Notes: a model not told the origin generated them from the letters alone. A stretch of 64,000 nt of DNA from an uncultured Porticoccus sp. (GCA_947259505.1 CAMYLT010000005.1:62001-126000); one strand, 5' to 3'; positions 18,379 to 27,117 are shown, counted from the first letter of the stretch. Made by a program: numbers and translations.

Positions 18379-18819
18379 TTACTTGGAACAGTGTGTGGGT
18401 AGACTGACAGTACCGCTTGCCTGGTTAAGCAACTGTTTGCCATCGCGACAGTCTAGTTTCTCATTACCGCCCAGTAACACTGTGTTGAGGTGCGGGAGAA
18501 ACAGGAGAGGCTTGATATCACTGAGTAGATTATTGCCCAAATTAACCTGGGTAAGGCCGGTGAAAATTTCCAGCCCTGACAAACTGGTGATGCCAGCATT
18601 GGAGCAATTGAGTTGAGTGAGGTCGCGGGCTTTACTGGCTTTCTGATCGAGAATGGCTTGATTGAGGCAACCTGCGAGCCCTTGGTCTGATACTTGGTAT
18701 TCAGTGAACAATCCCGGAGGGGTAAAAACCGGTTGCTCGTTGAAAGTGTAAGTGTAATTCTCGCAGCCGACCAAGATGATAGTGAAGAGCGTCGTAATCA
18801 ATAGGGCTAATTTTTTCAT
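18379..18819 (-). CDS. Small leucine-rich-repeat lipoprotein
   Basis: A 146-residue protein with a lipoprotein signal ending in LVGC (Cys19). After a short linker it has about three leucine-rich-repeat-like units (LTQLNCSNAGITSLSGLE, LTQVNLGNNLLSDIKPLLFL, LNTVLLGGNEKLDC). Several cysteines in the mature part may form disulphides, fitting the periplasm. LRR proteins usually bind other proteins; no partner is evident. It is divergent from the OmpA-type lipoprotein gene. Function unknown. Confidence 0.75.
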   Translation of the reverse strand: MKKLALLITTLFTIILVGCENYTYTFNEQPVFTPPGLFTEYQVSDQGLAGCLNQAILDQKASKARDLTQLNCSNAGITSLSGLEIFTGLTQVNLGNNLLSDIKPLLFLPHLNTVLLGGNEKLDCRDGKQLLNQASGTVSLPTHCSK

Positions 18820-18955
18820 AAAGCTGTGAACCAGTTTTGTGAGTAGCGGGTGAGCCGATTGAAAAGGTTTTTGCTTTTATCACAATAAGGATAAGGCAAT
18901 TTTTAGATGTGGGGATTAAAACCCGGGATTTTATGTTCATGAATGAGGAATAACC

Positions 18956-19606
18956 ATGAAAAAACTTCTGTTAGCTGTTCTGGTGGTGACATTGACCGCT
19001 TGTATGTCCACTGACCCTTATACAGGCCAGCAAAAAACCAGCAATACGGCCAAGGGAGCGGGTATTGGCGCTGTGGCAGGTGCTGTCATCGGTGCGGCGA
19101 CCTCCAGTAGTGATGATCGCAAGAAAGGTGTTATCACTGGCGCTGTAGCCGGTGCAGCCGTAGGCGGTGGTATTGGTTATTACATGGATCGCCAAGAGGC
19201 TGCGCTCCGTGCCAAGCTGGAAGGCACCGGTGTCAGGGTAGTTCGCGAGGGGGATAACATCCGCCTGGTGATGCCCAGCAATATCACCTTTGGTGTTGAT
19301 CGCTATGAAGTGCGGCCAGATTTCTACAGTACGTTGGAATCTGTTGCGATTGTTCTGAAGGAATTTAACAAGACCAATATCCGCATTGCCGGTCATACAG
19401 ACTCAACGGGTAGTTCTGATTACAACCAGACCCTGAGTGAGCGTCGAGCTGCCAGCGTGGGGCAGTTGTTGGTCAGCTATGGCATCCCCAGTGGACGTGT
19501 CTGGACAACTGGTTATGGTGAGCGCTATGCGATTGCTGATAATGGCACTGAATATGGTCGTCAGGCTAACAGAAGGGTAGAACTGGAACTTGTTCCCATC
19601 CAGTAA
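18956..19606 (+). CDS. OmpA-domain lipoprotein (YiaD-like)
   Basis: A 216-residue protein. The lipobox LTAC places the acylated cysteine at residue 16. Glycine-zipper segments (about residues 33-75, rich in GA/GG repeats) are followed by a C-terminal OmpA peptidoglycan-binding domain with NITFGVDRYEVRP and the signature AGHTDSTGSSDYNQTLSERR. It would anchor the outer membrane to peptidoglycan. GAGGAA lies about 6 bases before the ATG. Confidence 0.88.
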   Translation: MKKLLLAVLVVTLTACMSTDPYTGQQKTSNTAKGAGIGAVAGAVIGAATSSSDDRKKGVITGAVAGAAVGGGIGYYMDRQEAALRAKLEGTGVRVVREGDNIRLVMPSNITFGVDRYEVRPDFYSTLESVAIVLKEFNKTNIRIAGHTDSTGSSDYNQTLSERRAASVGQLLVSYGIPSGRVWTTGYGERYAIADNGTEYGRQANRRVELELVPIQ

Positions 19607-19607
19607 C

Positions 19608-20405
19608 ATGACAGAGCAGCTTGTCATTCTTGCCCGGCCCGGCTTTGAACAGCGGGCCGGTTTACTATCTGGCGAACTTGGTATTGCCCAGATAGATCAG
19701 AATCTGGCTGATCGGTACGTTGGTCTGGCTCTGGTTGTCGATCGGGATGGCGTCGGACTCCAGCTTCTGGGTCCCAAGCCACCGGGTCCTGTCTATTGTG
19801 ATTTTGTCGGCGGTTCCATTCGCCATCGCAGGCTCTATGGTGGTGGCAAGGGGCAAGATATCGCCAAGGCTGTTGGCCTGGGGCATAAAGGATTCAGACC
19901 CAGATTGCTGGACTTGACAGCAGGGCTTGGTCGAGACAGTTTTGTACTGGCTAGCTTGGGTGCGGTAGTGGTGATGGTTGAACGCCACCCGGTGGTGTTT
20001 ACTCTGCTGGCAGATGGGTTGGAAAGAGCTCGTGAGCAGGCCTTAGCTGAACCAGAACTACAAAGTATCTTGGAGCGATTGAAAGCCGTAGGGAGCAGCG
20101 CTGCGGACTACCTAAGTTGCCTTGAGGCATCCCAACTGCCAGATGTCATTTATCTTGATCCCATGTTTCCGCCCCGGGAAAAATCCGGCAAAGTTAAAAA
20201 GGAGATGCAGCTATTTCACCAACTGGTGGGGACAGAGGCGGACGATGCAGATAGCTTGTTGCCATTGGCCCTGGCACACGCCCGCTATCGGGTTGTGGTC
20301 AAGAGGCCTGCCCATGCTCCACATCTGGATGGCCGGGAACCCGGCTACTCGTTGAAGGGCAAGTCCACCCGTTTCGATGTGTACACGTTAAAAAAACTGC
20401 CCTAA
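19608..20405 (+). CDS. rsmJ: 16S rRNA (guanine-1516-N2)-methyltransferase
   Basis: A 265-residue methyltransferase. YCDFVGGSIRHRR and GGGKGQDIAKAVG are characteristic of RsmJ (YhiQ). The SAM-binding loop is LDLTAGLGRDSFVLASLG, and the catalytic-site block is YLDPMFPPREKS. It methylates one guanine of 16S rRNA. The ATG at 19608 begins one base after the stop of the OmpA-lipoprotein gene. A TTG at 19590 would overlap that gene and is less likely. Confidence 0.92.
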   Translation: MTEQLVILARPGFEQRAGLLSGELGIAQIDQNLADRYVGLALVVDRDGVGLQLLGPKPPGPVYCDFVGGSIRHRRLYGGGKGQDIAKAVGLGHKGFRPRLLDLTAGLGRDSFVLASLGAVVVMVERHPVVFTLLADGLERAREQALAEPELQSILERLKAVGSSAADYLSCLEASQLPDVIYLDPMFPPREKSGKVKKEMQLFHQLVGTEADDADSLLPLALAHARYRVVVKRPAHAPHLDGREPGYSLKGKSTRFDVYTLKKLP

Positions 20406-20430
20406 ACCGATACTCCAAGGCGTATCGGTT
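20405..20430. terminator. Hairpin between convergent rsmJ and DUF481 genes
   Basis: AACCGATAC (20405-20413) and GTATCGGTT (20422-20430) form a perfect 9-bp stem with an 8-base loop just after the rsmJ stop and 10 bases before the end of the minus-strand gene. T-runs are short, so termination may be weak; it could serve both genes. Confidence 0.5.
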
Positions 20431-20439
20431 AGCAGAGCA

Positions 20440-21444
20440 TTACCACTCGTACCCGATTGCTATCACCCACTCTTCGTCGGCATGCCGCTGATCATCACTA
20501 GGCTCACTGACATAATCGAAGTCATAGCGCAGCTCACTGAACAGCCTGCCCATTAGGGGCACCTTCACGCCAGTGCTGCTTTCAACCTGATTGTTATTGA
20601 TATCTTCCGCAGTCCACAGCAATTCGTGGTGGTGGAAAAGGGTCAATTTGCTGTTGGGTATTGGCCAATCGAGCTTGAAGGCCCAGCGGCCGGCCAAGTC
20701 ATTGTCCGTGCCGTCTTGTGGCTGGTGCGAGATCAGATAGGCGGCACCCAATTGCAGATTTAAGCGCATCTGGTTATCGAGGTTGAGACGGTGCCCGATA
20801 CCGCCACCCAGTTCGTACTGTTCGTCGATGGCATTAAAGCGATCTTTTTCATAGCCCAGTCGTGTATAACTAAACCACTGTTCACGGAAATCGTAGTTGA
20901 GCTGGTAATTGGCTTCATAGCGCTCATCGACGACCACACCATCAGCTTCTTCTGATTCCACCAGCAGCTCTACTTCGTGGCGTAATTGCTCTTTTAGCCA
21001 TTGTGCATTAACGGCAAAGTCCAGGTCCGCGGAGTCTGTATTACCATCCTTGCGATTGAAGCCGAAGCGCGCATCACCGCTGAAGGGTGGTAGAGGCTTC
21101 ATGGCCACCAGAGTGGCCAGGGGTTGGCTGTCGTGCAGTCCTGCTGCGCAGCTTCTCTCTACCTCTTCAGTCATTTTAAGGGAGCAGTCTCGAGCTGTTC
21201 CCGCCTGCGATTTGACTTTCGGCATAACCGTATTGGATGAAAACTGGCTCACTTGGTTTTTCTCGATATTGAGTACACCGAGAACGTCGGATTTCCACAG
21301 TACATGCGTTTTATCGACGGCCTGCAATTCACCATGGATAACATCGCCATTGGTTAATGTGATTGTGCCAGCCAGTAGCGGATGGCTGGCGAAAGAGGTG
21401 AGGAAAACCGCTAACACGGTTGGTAAAAAATGCTTCCAGCTCAT
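20440..21444 (-). CDS. DUF481 outer-membrane protein (YdiY-like)
   Basis: A 334-residue protein with a signal peptide (cleavage likely after LLA, residue 25). Residues 26-70 (GTITLTNGDVIHGELQAVDKT) form a small beta domain. From about 115 onward alternating aromatic/charged strands (QWFSYTRLGYEKDRFNAIDEQ) and the final aromatic residue suggest an outer-membrane beta-barrel as in DUF481 proteins. AAGGAGG lies 6 bases before the ATG, a strong ribosome site. Function unknown. Confidence 0.8.
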   Translation of the reverse strand: MSWKHFLPTVLAVFLTSFASHPLLAGTITLTNGDVIHGELQAVDKTHVLWKSDVLGVLNIEKNQVSQFSSNTVMPKVKSQAGTARDCSLKMTEEVERSCAAGLHDSQPLATLVAMKPLPPFSGDARFGFNRKDGNTDSADLDFAVNAQWLKEQLRHEVELLVESEEADGVVVDERYEANYQLNYDFREQWFSYTRLGYEKDRFNAIDEQYELGGGIGHRLNLDNQMRLNLQLGAAYLISHQPQDGTDNDLAGRWAFKLDWPIPNSKLTLFHHHELLWTAEDINNNQVESSTGVKVPLMGRLFSELRYDFDYVSEPSDDQRHADEEWVIAIGYEW

Positions 21445-21525
21445 GAGTGCCTCCTTTTAATCGAGGGGGGTGACCCTACAAAAGACAGCGAAGAATTTCT
21501 ACCCGAAAAGGCGAACGGTGGAAAA

Positions 21526-22314
21526 TTAGCAGTGGATGTGGCCGCTCAGGTAGCAGACGGCGGTTCCAGAGAGCAATACCCGATTCTCGGCCAGCTCACA
21601 GAGAAGAGAACCCCCGCGTCGGGAAAGCTGTCGAGCCGAAAGCTGTTGTTTTCCCAGTTGAGCTGCCCAATAAGGTGTGAGGGCACAGTGTGCCGATCCA
21701 GTGACAGGGTCTTCATCAATGCCGCAGGCAGGCGCGAAGAAACGGCTGACGAAGTCGCATTCTGTACCGGGTGCGGTGGCGATAATACCGCGATAGGGCA
21801 GCTGTGCCAGCCATCTGAAATCCGGCGCCAGATCGATAATCTGCTGTTCCGAGGCAAACACCAGCATCAGATCGGTGGCGGCAAAGGCTGCAATGGGCGT
21901 TTGCCCCAGTCCCTGTTCGATATGCTCGGGGATAGCGACCGCTGTCAGGGGCGCGGCGGGGAAATCCATGGTCAGGCCCCGAGGGGTTTTCATCACATAG
22001 AGGGGGCCACTGCGGCTGTGAAAGCAGATGCGGTCGGCCTTGATTCCCAGCAATTCAAACAGCACGTAGGCACTGGCGAGGGTGGCGTGACCGCAGAGGT
22101 CAACTTCTGTAGCCGGTGTAAACCAGCGCAGCTGATAAGTATTCTCGGTATTGTTCAGGGGGACAAAAAAGGCAGTCTCGGACAGATTGTTCTCTGCTGC
22201 AATAGCCTGGAGCTTGTCATCTGGCAACCAGGCTTGCAGGGGGCAGACCGCTGCCGGGTTACCTGAAAACAGCTGATCGCTGAAGGCATCAATCTGGTAG
22301 ATGGGGATGTCCAC
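21526..22314 (-). CDS. PhzF-family isomerase-like protein
   Basis: A 262-residue protein with the PhzF fold signature: IYQIDAFSDQLFSGNPAAVC at the start, the catalytic glutamate Glu46 in NNLSETAFF, FTPATEVDLCGHATLA, and EDPVTGSAHCAL near the C-terminus. Most such stand-alone family members are epimerase/isomerase-like enzymes with unknown substrates; no phenazine genes are near. The start is GTG with AAGGA about 6 bases upstream. It follows dapE by 22 bases on the same strand. Confidence 0.85.
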   Translation of the reverse strand: MDIPIYQIDAFSDQLFSGNPAAVCPLQAWLPDDKLQAIAAENNLSETAFFVPLNNTENTYQLRWFTPATEVDLCGHATLASAYVLFELLGIKADRICFHSRSGPLYVMKTPRGLTMDFPAAPLTAVAIPEHIEQGLGQTPIAAFAATDLMLVFASEQQIIDLAPDFRWLAQLPYRGIIATAPGTECDFVSRFFAPACGIDEDPVTGSAHCALTPYWAAQLGKQQLSARQLSRRGGSLLCELAENRVLLSGTAVCYLSGHIHC

Positions 22315-22336
22315 AGGGTTCCTTATGGCGATTCTG

Positions 22337-23473
22337 CTAGCTCAGCAGCTTTTCAAGTATGCGCTGGTAGATGACGCTGAGCTGCTCGATGTCTGCCACG
22401 CTGACGCACTCGTCCACCTTGTGGATGGTGGCATTGACCGGGCCGAGTTCCACCACCTGGCAGCCGTAGGGGGCGATGAACCGCCCATCGGACGTGCCGC
22501 CAGCAGTGGATAGCTCCGTTTGTCGTCCGGTGAGCTCGCGGATACTGGCGACGGTGGCGTCCACCAGCGGTCCTTCGGCGGTCAGGAATGGCTGGCCACT
22601 GAGGTTCCACTGGATTTCGTAGTTGAGTCTGTGCTTGTCGAGAATTGCTTTGGTTCGAGCTTTTAGTTGCTCAGCCGTGACCTCGGTAGAGAAGCGGAAA
22701 TTGAACACTACCTTGACGGTGCCGGGAATGACATTGGTCGCGCCGGTGCCGCCCTGAATGTTTGAGACCTGGAAACTGGTGGCCGGGAAAAAATCATTGC
22801 CGTTATCCCAGCACTCTTCGGCCAGTTCAGCCAGTACCGGGGCAATACGGTGGATGGGGTTATCTGCCAGATGAGGGTAGGCCACGTGCCCCTGTATACC
22901 CTTGACGACCAGCTCGGCACCCAGCGAACCGCGGCGACCGTTTTTGATGACATCGCCTACGTGTTTTGAGCTGGAAGGCTCGCCCACCAGACACCACTCG
23001 GGGATGGCATCGCGCTCACGCAGCCACTCCACCACCTTGATCGTGCCGTCGACGGCAATGCCTTCCTCATCACTGGTGATCAGGAAAGCGATCTGGCCAT
23101 GATGGTCCGGGTGTTCGGTGACGAACTGTTCCACCGCTGTGATCATGGCCGCCAGAGAACCTTTCATGTCAGCGGCACCGCGGCCGTAAAGAATGCCATC
23201 TTCGATGTGCGGCTCAAAGGGGGGTCGTTGCCAGTCGCCCTCTGGCCCGGTGGGAACCACATCTGTATGACCGGCAAAGCACAGGGTCGGGCCGCTTTCC
23301 CCGCGCACTGCCCAAAAATTGTCCACGTTGCCAAAGGGCAGCCTGACGACACAAAACCCCAGGGCCTGTAGCCGCTCGATCATTAGTTCCTGACAGCCAT
23401 CATCCGCCGGCGTGACTGAGCGGCGTCTGATCAGTTCACAGGTCAGGTCCAGCGTGGGGGAAACAGTGGTCAT
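22337..23473 (-). CDS. dapE: Succinyl-diaminopimelate desuccinylase
   Basis: A 378-residue M20-family metallo-hydrolase of typical DapE length. Metal-site residues are His69 and Asp71 (FAGHTDVVP), Asp102 (GRGAADMKG) and the general-base Glu136/Glu137 pair (TSDEEG); a late histidine is in [10 protein letters not shown]. It removes succinate from N-succinyl-LL-DAP. The ribosome site appears to be folded into a hairpin directly before the ATG. dapD lies one gene upstream. Confidence 0.95.
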   Translation of the reverse strand: MTTVSPTLDLTCELIRRRSVTPADDGCQELMIERLQALGFCVVRLPFGNVDNFWAVRGESGPTLCFAGHTDVVPTGPEGDWQRPPFEPHIEDGILYGRGAADMKGSLAAMITAVEQFVTEHPDHHGQIAFLITSDEEGIAVDGTIKVVEWLRERDAIPEWCLVGEPSSSKHVGDVIKNGRRGSLGAELVVKGIQGHVAYPHLADNPIHRIAPVLAELAEECWDNGNDFFPATSFQVSNIQGGTGATNVIPGTVKVVFNFRFSTEVTAEQLKARTKAILDKHRLNYEIQWNLSGQPFLTAEGPLVDATVASIRELTGRQTELSTAGGTSDGRFIAPYGCQVVELGPVNATIHKVDECVSVADIEQLSVIYQRILEKLLS

Positions 23474-23479
23474 GGATAA

Positions 23480-23500
23480 ACGCCCTCGAAGTGAGGGCGT
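23480..23500 (-). promoter_or_regulatory. Hairpin that may hide the dapE ribosome-binding site
   Basis: On the minus strand ACGCCCTC and GAGGGCGT form a perfect 8-bp stem with a 5-base loop. The 3' arm holds GAGGG, the only Shine-Dalgarno-like sequence, about 9 bases before the dapE ATG. Pairing would block ribosome access. The stem lacks a following T-run, so it is not an obvious terminator. Confidence 0.5.
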
Positions 23501-23554
23501 AAGTTTAGCGAGCTGTCGGGGGATAGGCTACCGCTATGGGCAGCCCCTAGTGGA

Positions 23555-24109
23555 TTAGGCAATTCGATACAGCGTATCGCCATCGGTGTGATCGAATTCC
23601 CGGCCATAGATATCGAGCAAGGTCGACTCGGTGTACTCCATGACGTCACCTTTGACCGTAATGCTGTGGCTGTAGCGGGTGGTTTTGGCATTTTTCGCCA
23701 TAAAAGGGGATTGCAGTATATTCCAGTGTGGATTGTCCAGACTGGCGCTGACGTTGATATGCGTGACACCTTCGGCTGTGGTGGTCGCCGTACCACCTGC
23801 CAGCACACAGACTGCGCGGGGAATGGTCAGAGATTGAATAACTTGTTGTTCGGCAGCGTCCCACATCCAGTAACCCACCTGGTCGTGGAATACCTCATCG
23901 TTGGATTTGCGGCGCACTTCTTGCCGGTAACGGACGACCCAGAGTTGTTGGGTTTCAGCATTTTTGACATCGCCGGCCGCCTCGCAAATCAGGGTTTCAT
24001 AATAGGGGTTTTGCTCGATACCATCGGATTCAGGGGCGACATCCATACCGCTGTCGCCTTTCCAGGTGCCGATGATGCTGGCCAGTGGGCCGTATTCCGC
24101 ATAGTTCAT
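23555..24109 (-). CDS. Nitrobindin-like heme-binding beta-barrel protein
   Basis: A 184-residue protein. The opening GPLASIIGTWKGDSG carries the GxWxGxG-type motif of the nitrobindin/FABP-like (formerly DUF1794) family, and the rest is a run of predicted beta strands. Family members bind heme or small hydrophobic ligands, but ligand residues cannot be fixed by eye here. The ATG at 24109 is preferred to one five codons earlier because AGGAG precedes it by 5 bases. It sits between dapD and dapE with no evident functional link. Confidence 0.65.
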   Translation of the reverse strand: MNYAEYGPLASIIGTWKGDSGMDVAPESDGIEQNPYYETLICEAAGDVKNAETQQLWVVRYRQEVRRKSNDEVFHDQVGYWMWDAAEQQVIQSLTIPRAVCVLAGGTATTTAEGVTHINVSASLDNPHWNILQSPFMAKNAKTTRYSHSITVKGDVMEYTESTLLDIYGREFDHTDGDTLYRIA

Positions 24110-24229
24110 ATGTTCTCCTGTCATCTGCCGGATGGCGTCAATATTAGCGCTTGGTCAGCTTAACCAGAAGTTGATAAGTGAAATAGGGGCGATAGCCAGA
24201 CGCAGTGGGCAACGGCCAAACCCGGAAAC

Positions 24230-24255
24230 AAAAAAGCCCGGCCATTGGCCCGAAC
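24230..24255 (-). terminator. Candidate intrinsic terminator after dapD
   Basis: On the minus strand, a GC-rich hairpin with core GGCC-AAT-GGCC and partly paired flanks is followed by TTTTTT, starting about 15 bases after the dapD stop. The stem has a mismatch next to the core. Confidence 0.55.
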
Positions 24256-24269
24256 GTCAGCACAGTGTC

Positions 24270-25304
24270 CTAGTTGGAGGCGTGCAGGGCTTCGTTGAGC
24301 TCAACGGCGGACTTGTTTGTTAGGCACTCCACGGCACCGGTAGTGGAGTTGCGACGGAACAGCAGGTCATCCTTGCCAGCCAGTTCCCGGGCCTTCGTCT
24401 GCCCCACAACCTGATTCTGGTCATCCAGTAGGGCCACCTTGGTGCCGGCGGTGATATACAGTCCAGCTTCCACAGTACAGCGATCACCGAGGGGAATACC
24501 AAGGCCAGAATTTGCACCCAGCAGACACTGGTTGCCGAGAGTGATGATGATATTGCCGCCGCCAGAGAGGGTGCCCATGGTGGAACTACCGCCGCCTAAA
24601 TCGGAACCCGCTTTGACAAATACTCCCTGGGAAATTCGTCCTTCCACCATACTGGTGCTTTCGGTGCCTGCATTAAAGTTCACAAAGCCCTCATGCATGA
24701 TTGTGGTACCTTCGCCGATGTAGGCGCCAAGACGAACTCGGGCGGTGTCGGCAATGCGCACGCCTGCCGGAACCACGTAATCCACCATTTTGGGGAATTT
24801 GTCTACGCTGTCCACTGACAGGGCCTTGTTGCTCAATCGTGCTTGTAGCTGTCGAGCGGGGAGTTCTTCCAGATCAATTGCGCCTTCGCTGGTCCAGGCC
24901 ACATTCCTCAGAACGCCAAACAGTCCCGTGAGATTGATACTGTTGGGCTTCACCAGTCGATGCGAAAGCAGGTGCAATTTTAGGTAACCCTCGGGAACGG
25001 AACCTGGAGCGTCGTCACCGGCCAGCAGTGTTAAGACAGCAGGGCGCGCACATTCTTTGAACTGAACGGCGATGGCTGCTTGTTCCGGCGCTCCTGCATT
25101 GGCAAGTGCTGCTGCGAGTTTATCCAGTTGTTCTGCGTTGAGGGCAACAGCCTGGTTGCCACCCTGATAGCCGAGGACTGATTGTACTGCCTTGAGCACA
25201 GCATCGCTGGGTGTCAGCAACGGTTTGGGGTAGAAAACCTCCAGCCAGTCGCCGTTTTTATTCTGGGTGCCGATGCCCAGGCCAAAGCTGTAGAGTGCGG
25301 TCAT
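24270..25304 (-). CDS. dapD: 2,3,4,5-tetrahydropyridine-2,6-dicarboxylate N-succinyltransferase
   Basis: A 344-residue left-handed beta-helix enzyme, the long Pseudomonas-type DapD rather than the ~274-residue enterobacterial one. LKLHLLSHRLVKPNSINL, SVDKFPKMVDYVVPAGVRIADTARVR and the tail NKSAVELNEALHA are diagnostic. It succinylates tetrahydrodipicolinate in the DAP pathway. Start is ATG at 25304, with GGAG 13 bases upstream, somewhat far. It follows the YffB-like gene by 21 bases. Confidence 0.95.
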   Translation of the reverse strand: MTALYSFGLGIGTQNKNGDWLEVFYPKPLLTPSDAVLKAVQSVLGYQGGNQAVALNAEQLDKLAAALANAGAPEQAAIAVQFKECARPAVLTLLAGDDAPGSVPEGYLKLHLLSHRLVKPNSINLTGLFGVLRNVAWTSEGAIDLEELPARQLQARLSNKALSVDSVDKFPKMVDYVVPAGVRIADTARVRLGAYIGEGTTIMHEGFVNFNAGTESTSMVEGRISQGVFVKAGSDLGGGSSTMGTLSGGGNIIITLGNQCLLGANSGLGIPLGDRCTVEAGLYITAGTKVALLDDQNQVVGQTKARELAGKDDLLFRRNSTTGAVECLTNKSAVELNEALHASN

Positions 25305-25325
25305 TTTTCGATGAATCTCCAAAAA

Positions 25326-25679
25326 TTAACAATGAAAGCGTGATGCATAGAGTTCCGGCTTAAAGCCGATGGTGATGTTGCCTTGTTGGTCCAGCACCGG
25401 ACGTTTGATCATGGCGGGGTGTTCTAATAATAGTGCTGCGACGTTGTCGGCTGAGACTGCCTTCTGGGTCGCCGGATCCAGTTTTCGCCAGGTGGTGCCT
25501 GCTTTGTTGAGCACTTTTTCCCAGCCGATGGCGGCTATCCAATGGTCGACAATCGCCATGTTGAGACCATCGGTGCGGACATCGTGAAAACGATAATTCA
25601 CCTGATGTTCATCCAGCCAGCGGCGGGCTTTTTTGACGGTGTCGCAGTTTTTGATGCCGTAGAGAATGACGTCGGTCAT
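25326..25679 (-). CDS. yffB: ArsC/Spx-family reductase-like protein (YffB)
   Basis: A 117-residue thioredoxin-fold protein of the ArsC-like family, beginning MTDVILYGIKNCDTVKKARR; the single N-terminal active-site-like cysteine is Cys12. YffB genes are commonly found beside dap genes (next to dapE in Escherichia coli). The cellular substrate is not established. The ATG at 25679 gives the usual length; the frame is open 15 codons further. Confidence 0.85.
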   Translation of the reverse strand: MTDVILYGIKNCDTVKKARRWLDEHQVNYRFHDVRTDGLNMAIVDHWIAAIGWEKVLNKAGTTWRKLDPATQKAVSADNVAALLLEHPAMIKRPVLDQQGNITIGFKPELYASRFHC

Positions 25680-25793
25680 AGCATTGTCACGTGTTTGCCT
25701 CAAATTGGCGGTATTAACCACCAAAACGCATAATTAGATTTAAGCAGCGGCGAAGGATAACAAACTTGCGCCTTGCATTCACGGGAGACTGTC

Positions 25794-26315
25794 ATGAAGA
25801 CAATTGCGCTGATCCGTCACGCCAAATCGAGCTGGAAAGATGCGACCCTTCCAGACTTGGATCGTCCTTTGAACAGACGAGGCCGAGTGGATGCTCCCGT
25901 CATGGGGCGGCGCTTGCAGGAGCAACCGGTTTCTCTGAAACAAGTGTTTTCCAGCCCCGCTGTCAGGGCCACGGAGACGGCTGAATGGTTAATGCCTAAT
26001 CTTGGGCTGGGCGCAGGGAATCTGGGGGTGGTTCCTGCTCTCTATACGTTTAATTATGAGGACATATTGGCCTGGCTGCGCTCACTGGATACTGCTGCCG
26101 ATAAATTTGCGGTGATTTGCCATAATCCGGCTATGACAGACCTGGTGAATTTCCTGACGTTGTCGCAAATTGAGAAGATTCCCACCTGCGGCGTGGTGTT
26201 GATGCACCTGCATATCAATAACTGGAATGATCTGGGGGCTGGTATGGCAGGATTAGTCTATTTCGACTTTCCGAAAAGCGTGACCGGCAAGACAATTTCT
26301 TTGGGAGCTGATTGA
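25794..26315 (+). CDS. SixA-like histidine phosphatase
   Basis: A 173-residue histidine-phosphatase-superfamily protein. The RHG-type motif is LIRHAKSSW (Arg8, His9), followed by DRPLNRRGRVDAPVMGRRL and FSSPAVRATETAEW, with the late histidine in VICHNPAMTDL. This matches SixA-type phosphohistidine phosphatases. GGGAG lies 6 bases before the ATG. It is the only plus-strand gene between two minus-strand groups. The substrate is unknown. Confidence 0.82.
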   Translation: MKTIALIRHAKSSWKDATLPDLDRPLNRRGRVDAPVMGRRLQEQPVSLKQVFSSPAVRATETAEWLMPNLGLGAGNLGVVPALYTFNYEDILAWLRSLDTAADKFAVICHNPAMTDLVNFLTLSQIEKIPTCGVVLMHLHINNWNDLGAGMAGLVYFDFPKSVTGKTISLGAD

Positions 26316-26331
26316 CCACCGAAATCGGTGG
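26316..26331. other. Short palindrome after the SixA-like gene
   Basis: CCACCGA and TCGGTGG form a perfect 7-bp inverted repeat with a 2-base centre (or 6 bp with 4), directly after the stop codon. No T-run follows, so terminator function is uncertain. Confidence 0.35.
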
Positions 26332-26459
26332 AGGAATGAACGCAGTCGTGGAGACCTTCGCTGGCCAAGGGGCTGTTCTGGAGAAGCCCCGACGCCTATG
26401 TGAACTGGTTTGAGCGGCGCTGGAGGAAAACGGCAGGTTGATTGCTGTCGCCGCATGGC

Positions 26460-27113
26460 TCAAGCCTTGCGGGTTTTTATCGGATTTTTACGGTTGGGAA
26501 AGCAGGTTCGACATATCTCGCAGCTCAAGCCGTCACAATTGCGTGCCGAACAGAATTCACGACCGTAGTAGATGATTTGCAGATGCAAGGCATTCCAGCT
26601 TTCCTTGGGAAACAGGCGTTTTAGATCCTTCTCTGTTTGCGTCACGCTGTTGCCATTGCTTAGCCCCCAGCGCTGTGCCAGCCGGTGGATATGTGTATCT
26701 ACGGGGAAAGCGGGCCGACCAAAGGCCTGTGACATCACAACGCTGGCGGTTTTATGACCGACACCGGGAAGTGTTTCCAGCGCAGCCATATCCTCAGGTA
26801 CTTCGCCATCGTACTGTTCCATCAGAATCTGAGAGAGTCTGACAATCGCCTTCGATTTTTGCGGTGCCAGGCCGCAGGGGCGAATGATGTCGTATACCTG
26901 CTGTTCGGCGACCCTGCTCATGTCGAAAGCATTGTTCGCCAGGGCAAACAATTTGGGCGTGACCTGGTTGACCCGCTCGTCGGTGCACTGTGCGGAGAGC
27001 AATACCGCTACCAGCAGTGTATAGGCATCTTTGTGGATCAGCGGTATCGGGGGATCCGGGTACAGCTCCTTGAGCCGTTGACGAATGTAGTCAGCCCGTT
27101 CTTTTTTCAGCAT
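26460..27113 (-). CDS. nth: Endonuclease III (DNA glycosylase/AP lyase)
   Basis: A 217-residue HhH-GPD glycosylase. The helix-hairpin-helix is LPGVGHKTASVV with catalytic Lys121, and the catalytic aspartate is Asp139 in VDTHIHR. It removes oxidised pyrimidines and nicks abasic sites. The C-terminal cysteines are at 188, 193, 198, 201 and 204. In the usual C-x6-C-x2-C-x5-C iron-sulphur pattern position 195 should be cysteine but is glycine. The ATG at 27113 starts 4 bases after dapC. Confidence 0.93.
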   Translation of the reverse strand: MLKKERADYIRQRLKELYPDPPIPLIHKDAYTLLVAVLLSAQCTDERVNQVTPKLFALANNAFDMSRVAEQQVYDIIRPCGLAPQKSKAIVRLSQILMEQYDGEVPEDMAALETLPGVGHKTASVVMSQAFGRPAFPVDTHIHRLAQRWGLSNGNSVTQTEKDLKRLFPKESWNALHLQIIYYGREFCSARNCDGLSCEICRTCFPNRKNPIKTRKA

Positions 27114-27117
27114 GACT

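Noticed and set aside
21430..22266. Long open frame on the plus strand opposite the PhzF gene
   Set aside because: The minus-strand PhzF protein has clear motifs; the opposite frame is a low-complexity shadow without family features.
26369..26390. GGGGCT/AGCCCC hairpin between the SixA-like gene and nth
   Set aside because: Only a 6-bp stem with a 10-base loop and no T-run; too weak to call a terminator.
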